This document shows positions 38,079 through 46,945 of a stretch of DNA of 53,651 bases, piece after piece (position 1 is the first letter of the stretch; each line of letters starts with the position of its first letter). The notes under the pieces were generated by a model. It saw only the letters and a program-made list of their open reading frames with translations. It was not told where the DNA came from and ran no database searches. This DNA comes from a virus: positions 1-53,651 of the IMG/VR virus record IMGVR_UViG_3300025417_000028; one strand, 5' to 3'. Both the position numbers and the translations under genes were made by a program.

Positions 38079-38246
38079 TTATTTGTTGTTTGTCCAAAAT
38101 TTGTAATCTAGCTTTTCATCAAAGTACAGAGAATTATCTATTGACCATTTATAGATTCTATAAGCAAAGCGATTTGAATGCTTTGAAGAGATATCTGCAA
38201 TAGCATAAAAAACGTGAACTAGAATTGTATTAATAAGATCTTTCAT
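38079..38246 (-). CDS. Small hypothetical protein upstream of nrdB, 55 aa
   Basis: A 55-codon frame ending 5 nt before the nrdB ATG. It reads MKDLINTILVHVFYAIADIS, with a partly hydrophobic helix, then SNRFAYRIYKWSIDNS and a Trp near the end. Short proteins with the order helix, SNRFAYR-Y, helix are found in phages, but the function is unknown. The close linkage suggests co-transcription with nrdB. Confidence 0.55.
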   Translation of the reverse strand: MKDLINTILVHVFYAIADISSKHSNRFAYRIYKWSIDNSLYFDEKLDYKFWTNNK

Positions 38247-38299
38247 TTTGATTAGTAGACATAGGTTGTGCGTGAGTGTGATTGTAGGGTGGTTTTCGT

Positions 38300-38319
38300 G
38301 AATTTCTACTTAGAAATTC
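38300..38319 (-). other. Palindrome over a stop codon
   Basis: GAATTTCTA and TAGAAATTC are perfect complements with a 2-nt loop and overlap the TAA of the 177-residue gene. No U-tract follows, so it is not a standard terminator. Confidence 0.4.
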
Positions 38320-38843
38320 CCGCCGCCAGGCTTTTCATCGTTCCATTTGTTACCACCTGGAATAACAACATTTTTGTTTTTGAGATTTACTTCAAATCCC
38401 TTTGCATTGTTGTTCTGTTCTGTGTCAACTTCTTTTGGACCGTGAACTTTGTTCTTGCGGACTAGACTATCAGGTACTGGACCTCTGTTATTACCATCAT
38501 CAATCATATCAATGACTTCAATAGGAACAGTCATAGGATTGCGATATAAGCCAGGAGCGTATTCGATGTAGATATCTAAAAACACACCATCTGGTGCTTC
38601 AGAACCACCTACGTAGTTCTGTGTAGTTGTTGGATAAATGCTCTTAACAGCTCCTACTCTAAGGTTAAGATCAAAGGTAGGATGCATACATGCTTTAATA
38701 ATTTCGATGTATGAATTTCCTCTGTTCTTGATATAGTCGTGCTTCAGAGCGTCATCTTTAAAACGAACTCTATCGCCAACGATTATTCCGCCAAGTTGGA
38801 ACCTTTCCAATTCTTTTTCCAAAAGTATATCAAATTTACTCAT
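38310..38843 (-). CDS. Conserved phage hypothetical protein, 177 aa
   Basis: A 177-residue protein. The N-terminal peptide MSKFDILLEKELERFQLGG is followed by IVGDRVRFKDDALKHDYIK and an FDLNLRVGAVKSIYP strand, with a Gly-rich end. The order VGD-x-VxF-K-x-DALKH then DLNLRV is seen in hypothetical proteins of T4-like phages as I recall. The function is unknown. A late-type box is 6 nt from the ATG. It lies next to divergent baseplate genes, so a virion role is possible. Confidence 0.55.
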   Translation of the reverse strand: MSKFDILLEKELERFQLGGIIVGDRVRFKDDALKHDYIKNRGNSYIEIIKACMHPTFDLNLRVGAVKSIYPTTTQNYVGGSEAPDGVFLDIYIEYAPGLYRNPMTVPIEVIDMIDDGNNRGPVPDSLVRKNKVHGPKEVDTEQNNNAKGFEVNLKNKNVVIPGGNKWNDEKPGGGNF

Positions 38844-38849
38844 TGATTT

Positions 38850-38855
38850 TACTTA
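38850..38855 (-). promoter_or_regulatory. Late-type promoter box TAAGTA
   Basis: GATAAGTA, 6 nt before the ATG of the 177-residue gene. It faces the late box of the divergent gp25-like gene. Confidence 0.55.
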
Positions 38856-38896
38856 TCTATAAAGTCATAAACTTTCGACTTTAGACTTCCGTGTAA

Positions 38897-38902
38897 TAAG
38901 TA
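38897..38902 (+). promoter_or_regulatory. Late-type promoter box TAAGTA
   Basis: AATAAGTA with exactly 5 nt to the GTG of the gp25-like gene, supporting GTG as the start. Confidence 0.6.
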
Positions 38903-38907
38903 ATTTT

Positions 38908-39411
38908 GTGGCAATCAAGTTACCAAATCTCCAACAGTTAGCTCAACAGTATGGAAACGATCTTCCGTTTGTATATCAAGACTTGCATATGGATTTTGAT
39001 AGAGATAGTCGTTACGATACAACTCTTGGGTACAGAGTACAAAGAAATGACATTAAAGTGGATTACGACGAAAGTGCTATTTTTAACTCACTCAGAAACC
39101 TTTTAACAACAAAACCTGGACAGAGATTTTTATTTCCTTTGTATGGTTTGGATCTAACACAATTTTTATTTCAACCAATTACATCTTTTAACGCTCAGCT
39201 TATTGGAGATTTGATTGTATCTTCAATTGATAATTTTGAAACTAGAGTTAATTTACTCAATGTACAAGTGATTCCTGACACTGATAACAACACTTACAAC
39301 ATAACTATTATTGTTCAAATCCCTATCTTTAACTCCACGACAACAATAAATACCATTTTAGATATCAAAACTCAATCATTCGTTTTTCTTAGTACTCCAA
39401 TCACACAATAA
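38908..39411 (+). CDS. Baseplate wedge protein, T4 gp25-like
   Basis: A 167-residue protein of the gp25/GPW family. It has NDIKVDYDESAIFNSLRNLL, then TTKPGQRFLFPLYGLDL, the signature of this family (a helix followed by a PGERFF.P.fG-type loop), and a final beta domain. gp25 nucleates sheath assembly on the baseplate. The gene begins with GTG and overlaps the gp6-like gene by 1 nt (TAATG). It is the first of the wedge operon. Confidence 0.9.
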   Translation: MAIKLPNLQQLAQQYGNDLPFVYQDLHMDFDRDSRYDTTLGYRVQRNDIKVDYDESAIFNSLRNLLTTKPGQRFLFPLYGLDLTQFLFQPITSFNAQLIGDLIVSSIDNFETRVNLLNVQVIPDTDNNTYNITIIVQIPIFNSTTTINTILDIKTQSFVFLSTPITQ

Positions 39412-41231
39412 TGAGCAACAATCCTCCGGCCCAAAACATATATCCATTAGCTCCAAATAGCTATGCAGCTTTTGATGCAATTGCATTACGCAATCTGATT
39501 ATAGATCGCTTAAACACAAAAGGATTGTTCACAGATCAAAATTATATCGGTTCGAACTTAGCTTCTGTTATCGATATTGTATCTTTTGCTTATAATAGTT
39601 TGTTGTATTATTTAAACAAAACGAGTACTGAGTCTACTTTCAGTGAAGCTCAATTATATGAAAACATCAACAGAATTGTAAAGATTCTTGATTATAAGCC
39701 AATTGGATATCAAACTTCTACTCTTACGTTTCAAGCATCTGCATTAGGAAAAGGAAATTCGTTTCTTCCAGGTTCTTATACTATTCCAAGATATTCGTAT
39801 TTAAATATCGGTTCTGTTGCCTATTCGTTTAATCAAGATATTTCTTTTAATATTCTCACAAACAATATTGTGACGGCTTTATCTGGTCTATCAAATACTA
39901 CTTTGTTGTATCAAGGTATATACAGAGAAAATCCTTTGTATACAGCTGTTGGAGATTTACACGAAGTTGTTACTCTAAATGTAACAAACACTAACGTTGA
40001 TCATTTTAATATTGATGTGTACGTTTATGAAAAAACTTCAGGTACGTGGTATGAATATTCAAACGTACCTAATTTGTATACAGAAACAGCATATGCTCGT
40101 TCATACGAAAAAAGATTAAACCAAAGTGGAACGTATGAATTTACTTTTGGAGATGGTATAAATGGCAGACAATTACAAGCGGGAGATCTTGTTTCTATAT
40201 ATGCTCTTCAAGGATCTGGTACATCTGGAGTTGTTGGACCTAATACTCTTAGCACCACAAAGCCTGCTCCTGTAATTTATAACACCAATACTTTTGCACA
40301 AATCTGGCCTGCAGTCACTAGTGCTGAACAATACAATGTTATATCTCAAAGCCAGTTTAACAGCATGGCATTTGATAATGCAGCTGGAGCTACTCTTCCA
40401 GTAGCTCCAGAATCTATTGATAGCATTAGAAACAATGCTCCATCAAACTTTAAGAGTCAATATCGCTTAGTTACACAAAGTGATTATAAAAACTTCATTG
40501 CAACTAATTTTGCAAACTTTATTACTGATGTTGCTATTTTAAATAATTGGGACTATACAGGAAAATATCTAAAATACTTTAACGATATACAAGCTCAAGC
40601 TTCTGGGTTTAAACAAATTTTGCTTAATCAAGTACTTTATGCTAATGCGTGCAATTTCAACAATTTGTATATTTGTGCATTACCTAAAGCCTCTTATGGA
40701 ACGTCGTTAAAATATCTGTTGCCAGCTCAGAAAGAACTAATTCTTACAGATATAAATGCTTTAAAAACCGTATCGACTGAAATCACATTCTTAGATCCAG
40801 TGTACAAAGCAGTAGGCTTTGGAGTTCCAGAAGCAGATGGAACAATAAAATCAATTAACTCTCAATATTTTGCGTTACAAATTGTTAGAAACAATGCAAC
40901 AAGCAGATCTGATAGTTCAATTGTCAACGAAGTTCAAAATATATTCAATTCGTTTTTTAATTTATCAAATGCCCAAATAGGAAATATGTTTGATTACAAC
41001 AATCTTCACACAGCTATTCTTTCTGTTGATGGTGTTCATAAACTAAGAACAGTAAAGACATTAGGAAGTGGTGTTGCGTACGATGGTCTTTCGTTGTTTA
41101 TGTGGAATCCAACATATCCCGATTTAGATATCAAACATATAACAAACACAACTCAAATGAATATGTTTGATGTGTTTTATTTTAACAACTTAGCAAATAT
41201 CATAAACAGTCTTACTGTTGTAACTTCATAA
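39411..41231 (+). CDS. Baseplate wedge protein, T4 gp6-like
   Basis: A 606-residue protein, close to T4 gp6 (660 aa). The opening AALDAIALRNLIIDRLN-type helix, LYENINRIVKILDYKPIGYQ and the beta block with FTFGDGINGRQLQAGD are typical. The second half contains PESIDSIRNNAPSNFKSQYRLV, then TQSDYKNFI, the core of the gp6/J family (R...AP...  Q.RAVT..DY). It forms the inner wedge ring with gp25 and gp7. Coupled to gp25 and followed by the large gp7-position gene. Confidence 0.9.
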   Translation: MSNNPPAQNIYPLAPNSYAAFDAIALRNLIIDRLNTKGLFTDQNYIGSNLASVIDIVSFAYNSLLYYLNKTSTESTFSEAQLYENINRIVKILDYKPIGYQTSTLTFQASALGKGNSFLPGSYTIPRYSYLNIGSVAYSFNQDISFNILTNNIVTALSGLSNTTLLYQGIYRENPLYTAVGDLHEVVTLNVTNTNVDHFNIDVYVYEKTSGTWYEYSNVPNLYTETAYARSYEKRLNQSGTYEFTFGDGINGRQLQAGDLVSIYALQGSGTSGVVGPNTLSTTKPAPVIYNTNTFAQIWPAVTSAEQYNVISQSQFNSMAFDNAAGATLPVAPESIDSIRNNAPSNFKSQYRLVTQSDYKNFIATNFANFITDVAILNNWDYTGKYLKYFNDIQAQASGFKQILLNQVLYANACNFNNLYICALPKASYGTSLKYLLPAQKELILTDINALKTVSTEITFLDPVYKAVGFGVPEADGTIKSINSQYFALQIVRNNATSRSDSSIVNEVQNIFNSFFNLSNAQIGNMFDYNNLHTAILSVDGVHKLRTVKTLGSGVAYDGLSLFMWNPTYPDLDIKHITNTTQMNMFDVFYFNNLANIINSLTVVTS

Positions 41232-41238
41232 CGCCTGT

Positions 41239-44200
41239 ATGTCGAATTCTGTTTTTACAATTTCGCCAAAGACAACGGGTCATGTATTTTCGGATTCGTT
41301 TACTCTGACGTTTAAACAGTTAAGTGCTTTACCAACTTCTCTTATAACCAGTCCCGCTTTTGCAAATTTATCATATGCTACACTAACAGCTAATAACGTT
41401 TCGTTTGTTAAGTTTGCTTGGGATCTTGGAGATGGCACGGTTCAGTATAATAATCAACAAATAACAAAAATATACAACTATCCTGGAACATATACAGTAT
41501 CAGTGTCAGGTTGGCTTTCTAATGGTACTCCACCACTGACTGCAAAAGACAGCATAACTGTTGACTATTTGTATCAAAACAACATAAAAATGATACAGCT
41601 TCCAAACAATTTTGGAGCGCCTGGACGACAATTTGGAACTCCGTTTGTTGTAAGTTTAACATCTACTGAAATACAGCAACCAATTAACATTACTCTACAA
41701 GCTTTAAATTCTCCTTCAACTCCACTTTTGTCGGTGGCTGATAAATGGAGATTTATTGCTCCAACGTGGCATTTCGTGAATGCAGATGATGGAAGTATCG
41801 GTAATACAATACCTGTTAAAACTGCTCCAATATATGCTAAAGACGTAAACGGAACTAGCAGAGTTGTTGCAGTAACTGGTTCAATTTCTTTTTATTATGT
41901 AGATAGTGTTTCGACTGATGTAAACTCATCTCCTATTCTTGTCATAGCAAGTATAGATGCTTCTGACTTCGTATATCCTCCTGAATCCGTTCGCTATCCT
42001 TATCCTAGTTATGCAAACAATAGTGGAGCAAAAGTAGCAGCTTTGTGGAGAGTTAATCCCTATTTGCCTACTTCATTAAAAGTTACTGAAAACTTCATAA
42101 ACGATATTTATCCTCAAAAATGGACTGGTGTTCCTATACCAGTTATGGTTACAACATATTTTGATTCGAAGGAAGCTTACAACTTTACCTACGCTACAGC
42201 TTTAACTGCTGACGTGCTTGAATATCCATATACGAATGCAAACGGAAGTTTGTTTCCATTATATTTGTCTCTTTCCTCAGAAAGTGGGACTGTTACAGAA
42301 GGTGATTGTATAGTAGCTGATGGATCTCAATTATACTTTCAATCAACCGATTCACAAAACAATCCAATAAACGGATATGTGTTTACTACTGTAACACCAA
42401 CAGTTTCTGCAAATGAGAAAGTTGCTATCTCTGCTCTAACATATTCTATTGATTCTGAAAGTGTACAATTAAGTTCATCTCAACAATATAGATTTCCTAA
42501 AGGTTATCCAATATACTCAGATGCTTATATATCCAATCCTTTTACAGGCAAGATAAACAAAATCAATTTAGTTAATACTCCAGTTGCTGATTCTAATATT
42601 GATTACTATAGAAACCTAGGTGTACTATCTGATGGAACTCTACAAGTGCTTAATGTTCCAAATGTATCTGCAGTAAGCGTACAATCTGGAGTATCGTCTA
42701 TTTCAGCAACCGATGCTGTATGTGGATTTGCATTCAATCCGTATTACAACAAAATGTATGCGTTTGATAGTAATCAAGATTCTATTTTAGAATACGATGG
42801 AGACGGAAACTTAATTCAAAATGTTTCGTTGTATACTCGTACATTATCTTCTTACAATGTACCTTCGAGTATAACTATAGATAAAAATCACAACGTATGG
42901 GTTGCAATGTATAGAGGAGCAGCATTGCTAAAAATGGATTCTAATTTAGTTACTCAATTTGTTATTAATCTTCCGTACATAACTAGCGGAGGCTTAATTG
43001 CTCCTCCACAAGTTGAAGCAGATAGAGATGGAAACGTTTGGGTTTGCTATGCAACAAATAACAATAGTTATCTATTAAAGTATTCTGAAAGTGGACAATA
43101 CATACGACGTGCTCATTCTTTCAGTGCTTACAACGTACCCGTTTCTCTTGCAATAGATATAAACAATAATGTTTGGGTTGCAAATAAAAACACTAATACC
43201 GTTCAATGTTATTCTACTGATACAGGGTTGTTGTTAGATTCAATAACCGGAGTTTCTAGACCTAACTTTTTAAATTTTGATAGATCAGGTAATTTATGGT
43301 TTGTACATAGTTATAATAATATAACTCAGTATAATCCTAATGCTCAATCATATCCGGTTAAAACTATTTTTCAAGTAAATCCATCTAATTCTACAATGGG
43401 AAGCTATCTTAGTGCTGAATCTGTTAATGGAACAGTTAATCCGTGGGGAGGATTTACTATAGATGTCTACGATCGTGCTTGGCTAATCAATTCTCTTCAG
43501 AACACTATAATGGTTTTTAACACAAAAGGACCAAGAAATCTGCGAGTAGTTACTCCAGTTCCGTCTGTTGATAATAATAAAGTACTCAATCCGTCTTATC
43601 CTACACTATTAAAAAACGAACTTTCAAATAATAATATCCCCACAGCTTTTGGAGACTGGACTGGAAACAAATGGTATCAGAAGTTTGCAACAGTTCTCAA
43701 CACAAATCAGCTTCTTCTTGGTAGTTCTGCTCCTTTTATTGTTTCTGATGTAGAAAAAACATATACTGTATCTAAAGTTAATGAAGAAAAGGATATGTCT
43801 GCTTATTTGCAGTCCTTAGCTTTGCCAGAAATGATGAATCAAAACACAGAGTTTTGGAATAAATTCATGGCTGCTGTTGCTGGAGATGGTAACCCAATGA
43901 ACGAAAGTGCTGGACGTATCATTTACGAAAAGATAGCTAACTTTGTACAAACGCACGGAGATTTTGAAACATCAGAAATCAATCAACTTCTCTCATATGC
44001 TGAGCAACTATCAGTTCCTGCAAATGCTTACAGTACAGACTATCCAAGAGAAATTAACAGACTTCTAAGTCTCTTCTCAGTACCAAAACATTTACTGAGA
44101 GGCAGATACAACTATGATACTGATCCTGTAAACAATACTGGTGGAATCATTACACAAAGTACTCCTATCAGTGCTGGAGAATATATTGTTGCAATAGACA

Positions 44201-44592
44201 GACAGTTTAATACATATCAATTGATTTATGTTTCTCCACTTATAGATGGAACACTAGTGTATCCTCTATCTACTTTAGAAGTTCCAGGTCTAAAGACTCC
44301 TCTTTCGGAGAATTATAACGTGTTTCAGTGGTCTCCAGCATTGGTAGAAGGAAATCAATACATTGACAATATTATTAATTGGAATTCAGATTATACTACA
44401 GTTGATTATACTGTGTCTTCAAACGACGAATGGTATGGAGATTTAGGATTGCTTGAAAATATGTTTAACAGTGCAATCACGAGAAATATGTTTACCCCTA
44501 TAACAAGTGGTAGTTATATACCAAACTCTGTATTTACGTATAAAGGTATTCCTATTACATGGCAATCATTTACTTTGTCATATATAGTATAA
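41239..44592 (+). CDS. Large baseplate wedge protein with PKD and beta-propeller domains
   Basis: A 1117-residue protein in the position of T4 gp7 (1032 aa). Residues about 45-110 are a PKD-like Ig domain (FAWDLGDGTVQYNN, then YPGTYTVSVSG). Residues about 490-790 contain repeated NHL-like blades: DKNHNVWVAM, DRDGNVWVCYA, DINNNVWVANKNTNTV, DRSGNLWFVHS, DVYDRAWLINS. A helical part (about 840-960) follows. The order and the gp6 neighbour make it a wedge protein. The propeller and PKD domains, not in T4 gp7, suggest receptor or fibre binding at the baseplate rim. Gp7 equivalence rests on position only. Confidence 0.65.
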   Translation: MSNSVFTISPKTTGHVFSDSFTLTFKQLSALPTSLITSPAFANLSYATLTANNVSFVKFAWDLGDGTVQYNNQQITKIYNYPGTYTVSVSGWLSNGTPPLTAKDSITVDYLYQNNIKMIQLPNNFGAPGRQFGTPFVVSLTSTEIQQPINITLQALNSPSTPLLSVADKWRFIAPTWHFVNADDGSIGNTIPVKTAPIYAKDVNGTSRVVAVTGSISFYYVDSVSTDVNSSPILVIASIDASDFVYPPESVRYPYPSYANNSGAKVAALWRVNPYLPTSLKVTENFINDIYPQKWTGVPIPVMVTTYFDSKEAYNFTYATALTADVLEYPYTNANGSLFPLYLSLSSESGTVTEGDCIVADGSQLYFQSTDSQNNPINGYVFTTVTPTVSANEKVAISALTYSIDSESVQLSSSQQYRFPKGYPIYSDAYISNPFTGKINKINLVNTPVADSNIDYYRNLGVLSDGTLQVLNVPNVSAVSVQSGVSSISATDAVCGFAFNPYYNKMYAFDSNQDSILEYDGDGNLIQNVSLYTRTLSSYNVPSSITIDKNHNVWVAMYRGAALLKMDSNLVTQFVINLPYITSGGLIAPPQVEADRDGNVWVCYATNNNSYLLKYSESGQYIRRAHSFSAYNVPVSLAIDINNNVWVANKNTNTVQCYSTDTGLLLDSITGVSRPNFLNFDRSGNLWFVHSYNNITQYNPNAQSYPVKTIFQVNPSNSTMGSYLSAESVNGTVNPWGGFTIDVYDRAWLINSLQNTIMVFNTKGPRNLRVVTPVPSVDNNKVLNPSYPTLLKNELSNNNIPTAFGDWTGNKWYQKFATVLNTNQLLLGSSAPFIVSDVEKTYTVSKVNEEKDMSAYLQSLALPEMMNQNTEFWNKFMAAVAGDGNPMNESAGRIIYEKIANFVQTHGDFETSEINQLLSYAEQLSVPANAYSTDYPREINRLLSLFSVPKHLLRGRYNYDTDPVNNTGGIITQSTPISAGEYIVAIDRQFNTYQLIYVSPLIDGTLVYPLSTLEVPGLKTPLSENYNVFQWSPALVEGNQYIDNIINWNSDYTTVDYTVSSNDEWYGDLGLLENMFNSAITRNMFTPITSGSYIPNSVFTYKGIPITWQSFTLSYIV

Positions 44593-44614
44593 AAATTTAA
44601 TCATTTGAGATAAA

Positions 44615-44620
44615 TAAATA
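44615..44620 (+). promoter_or_regulatory. Late-type promoter box TAAATA
   Basis: TAAATAAATA; the second TAAATA lies exactly 5 nt from the ATG of the core-like gene. Confidence 0.65.
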
Positions 44621-44625
44621 TACAC

Positions 44626-45534
44626 ATGAAAAACAAACTTGCAAGCCTTTACGAACAAATCCTCCTTAATGAGGAAAACTCCCTTCAGGATAAGAACAAC
44701 AAAGTAGGAAGTGGTACAGTTACTGGTGGTAACAAAACACTTTTCACAACTGTTCCAAATCCTAGTAAGGAAAACTCTGATAAAAACGTTAAAGTTGAAA
44801 ATCCAAAAAATCTTGATCGCAAGACAACAAGTCCCGAAAATCCAGAAGGCGAAGAAGAAGGCGATGACGCTAAGAAGACAAACACAACTCTTCCACAAGC
44901 TCCTTCTAAGTCGGCTGATTCAAAATACTCTGGCGGTACACCAAGAACAGTGGTTGGTGATTCACTTCAGCCAATGAGTGCTTTTGAAAATCTTTTCAGA
45001 AAGACTCTCGTTATCGAAGCTGACGACGAAGAGATGTCTGACGATGACAGTGATATGAGCTCTGATGATTCTAGTTCAGACGATTCTAGCTCCGATGATA
45101 TCGGTTCTGATGACACAGTTTCAGGTTCTGACGCTGTAGAAGACGAAGGTGATCTTCTTTCAGATCTCTATGACCTTCAAAGCACAGTTTCAAGTATCAT
45201 TTCAAAGCTTGAAAAGGCTGTTGAAGATGCTGGTAACACAGTTCCCGATGAACAAGCTTATTCAGCCGATCAGTTTGATGACGAGTTCGGTGGTTCCGAA
45301 GGCAGTGAAGAAGAGCCTGAAGTAAAGGCTGAAGGTCTTAACTACAAGAGCCTACAAAAGGGCAGCAATAAAGTTCCAGGCACTTTAAACAAAACTTCTG
45401 GTAAAGGAAAAGCAAAAACTCCTACAACAAAAGGTCCTCACGGACTTAAGACTGCAACAGACGGAAAGAAAGCTGTACAAAAAGGAAACACGGTTAAAGG
45501 AGCAAGTCTTCCGAAAACAAACTTGTTTGTATAA
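44626..45534 (+). CDS. Acidic prohead core / scaffold-like protein, 302 aa
   Basis: The N-terminus MKNKLASLYEQILLNEE fits the prohead targeting pattern, and LFRKTLVIEADDEE and EVKAEGLNY offer possible prohead protease sites (a hydrophobic residue two before Glu, cut before Ala or Gly). The middle is very acidic with Asp/Ser runs (about residues 135-175) and a coiled coil (YDLQSTVSSIISKLEKAVED). The C-terminus is basic. These are the features of T4 core proteins gp67 and gp68, which fill the prohead and are degraded. Its own late box (5 nt) and a strong terminator make it a single, highly expressed unit. Assignment by features only. Confidence 0.5.
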   Translation: MKNKLASLYEQILLNEENSLQDKNNKVGSGTVTGGNKTLFTTVPNPSKENSDKNVKVENPKNLDRKTTSPENPEGEEEGDDAKKTNTTLPQAPSKSADSKYSGGTPRTVVGDSLQPMSAFENLFRKTLVIEADDEEMSDDDSDMSSDDSSSDDSSSDDIGSDDTVSGSDAVEDEGDLLSDLYDLQSTVSSIISKLEKAVEDAGNTVPDEQAYSADQFDDEFGGSEGSEEEPEVKAEGLNYKSLQKGSNKVPGTLNKTSGKGKAKTPTTKGPHGLKTATDGKKAVQKGNTVKGASLPKTNLFV

Positions 45535-45563
45535 TAATACATTAACGTAAAGTTAAACTTTAA

Positions 45564-45593
45564 AAGCTCTGGGTAAAACCAGAGCTTTTTTTG
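45564..45593 (+). terminator. Rho-independent terminator
   Basis: AAGCTCTGG and CCAGAGCTT pair around a 6-nt loop, followed by seven T. It ends the acidic core-like gene. Confidence 0.92.
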
Positions 45594-45603
45594 TGTAAAA
45601 CAA

Positions 45604-45609
45604 TAAATA
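45604..45609 (+). promoter_or_regulatory. Late-type promoter box TAAATA
   Basis: AATAAATAC with exactly 5 nt to the ATG of the next gene, immediately after the terminator; a clean transcription unit boundary. Confidence 0.7.
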
Positions 45610-45614
45610 CTCTT

Positions 45615-46127
45615 ATGGAAGATTTTGATAAGACACTTAACAACTATTTGACAGTCTATAAGGTACCACTTGCACCTGGTAGTCTTGATGTTAACATTTT
45701 CTACTTTCCTGAGCTTGGCGAAGAACCAAGACTTCTTCCTGGAGTACATGCTCAAATTGTTAACGACCTTGAAATGCTTGTTAACGGACAACCAGCTCGT
45801 ATTAAACGTTATGTGATTGTAGGAGATGCAGTAACTCCTGGTAAAAGTACACATACATCCGAAATTAAAGTTCTTGTTATATTAGAAAAGAATCTTATGG
45901 ATGTAGAGATTCAAGGCATTGCTGCTGAAGAGCTCTTGAAACAAGCAAATGCTTTAAGCAAACGTTGTGCTGTTGGAACCACTCGTCCTATTAGATACGT
46001 AATTACTGTAAGAGATCTCGATGAAGATGAACTTAAAAAGCATGAAGGCGTTTATGACATTCCATCGTTCTCATGGATTAAACTTCCAGCTGGATTGAGT
46101 AAAGATCAGCCTTACGTGCGTAACTAA
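45615..46127 (+). CDS. Nucleotidyltransferase-fold protein, probably catalytically dead, 170 aa
   Basis: The segment RYVIVGDAVTPGKSTHTSEIKVLVILE (about 65-92) follows the pol-beta-like layout G-S...SDiD, but the two Asp are replaced (SEIK). The later VGTTRPIRYVITVRD, then VYDIPSFSWIKLP matches the PI-x-Y ... YD-I ... WIK end of a phage nucleotidyltransferase family. Without the metal-binding Asp the enzyme should be inactive, so it may act as a structural or regulatory protein. The ATG is fixed by a late box; a TTG eight codons earlier is rejected. It is followed 8 nt later by the neck gene. Confidence 0.5.
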   Translation: MEDFDKTLNNYLTVYKVPLAPGSLDVNIFYFPELGEEPRLLPGVHAQIVNDLEMLVNGQPARIKRYVIVGDAVTPGKSTHTSEIKVLVILEKNLMDVEIQGIAAEELLKQANALSKRCAVGTTRPIRYVITVRDLDEDELKKHEGVYDIPSFSWIKLPAGLSKDQPYVRN

Positions 46128-46135
46128 TACATTAC

Positions 46136-46945
46136 ATGAACAAGGTACGTTATCTTAATAAGAACAATAACGCCAACGAAAGAGAAAATTACTCTAAGTG
46201 GTGGTATGAACAAATTAATCATTACGGTACCAGAGTTGATTATTATACCAATAGTTTTGGCGTATCAGGAACTCAAGATTATCTTTACGGAGAAGACCCT
46301 ACATCCGTTTATGTTAAAACAGGTAACGTCATAATGATAACAGACATCACTAACGATGCTCTAATGTTATCCAAGTTTGGTATTATGGCAGATTGTGATA
46401 TGACTGCTGTTATTCATATTTCTGCTTTCTATGATGAATTTGGTCCAGGTGCTGAACCTAAAGCTGGAGATCTTGTTAGACTTACAGAATATGGAGCTGA
46501 TAGACCAGGTCTTCGTAGTGCTCCTGTATATGAAATTTCAGAGCGTGATGATGAATACCTTCCTTTAACAAATCCTTTGATTGGCCATTACGTTTGGTAT
46601 ATTAAATGCAAACGTTTCGAATACTCTTTCGAACCTGGAGTGGAACAAAGTGTTGCAAATGTACAACTCAACGATGTTGGAGAATACGGACGTTTGGATG
46701 GTGGAGCAAATCCTGAACAACTTACACAACCTTATGAACAAAAGGTTCAGACGGACATGCTCAACATTTATAATAATCCTACAACTGAAGGCTTAGTAGA
46801 GCTTATTCAATCAGCGAATCAGGATACGAGTAGTGGAACTACACTAGCATCATTTATACCAAGCATACCTCCTCTTTCTGGAGCAGTACAGCCTGTTAAG
46901 AGAACAGCTTATAGCGCATACGATTATTACGATAAGTCGTTATGA
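46136..46945 (+). CDS. Neck protein, T4 gp14-like
   Basis: A 269-residue protein, close to T4 gp14 (256 aa). Ordered motifs: WWYEQINHYGTRVDYYTN, QDYLYGEDPTSVY, LSKFGIMADCDM, PKAGDLVRLTEYGADRPG, APVYEISERDDEY, IGHYVWYIKCKRFEYSFEPG. In T4, gp14 joins gp13 to form the neck that seals the packaged head and receives the tail. It is downstream of the degenerate nucleotidyltransferase and ends convergent with the 1970-residue gene (6-nt overlap). Confidence 0.88.
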   Translation: MNKVRYLNKNNNANERENYSKWWYEQINHYGTRVDYYTNSFGVSGTQDYLYGEDPTSVYVKTGNVIMITDITNDALMLSKFGIMADCDMTAVIHISAFYDEFGPGAEPKAGDLVRLTEYGADRPGLRSAPVYEISERDDEYLPLTNPLIGHYVWYIKCKRFEYSFEPGVEQSVANVQLNDVGEYGRLDGGANPEQLTQPYEQKVQTDMLNIYNNPTTEGLVELIQSANQDTSSGTTLASFIPSIPPLSGAVQPVKRTAYSAYDYYDKSL

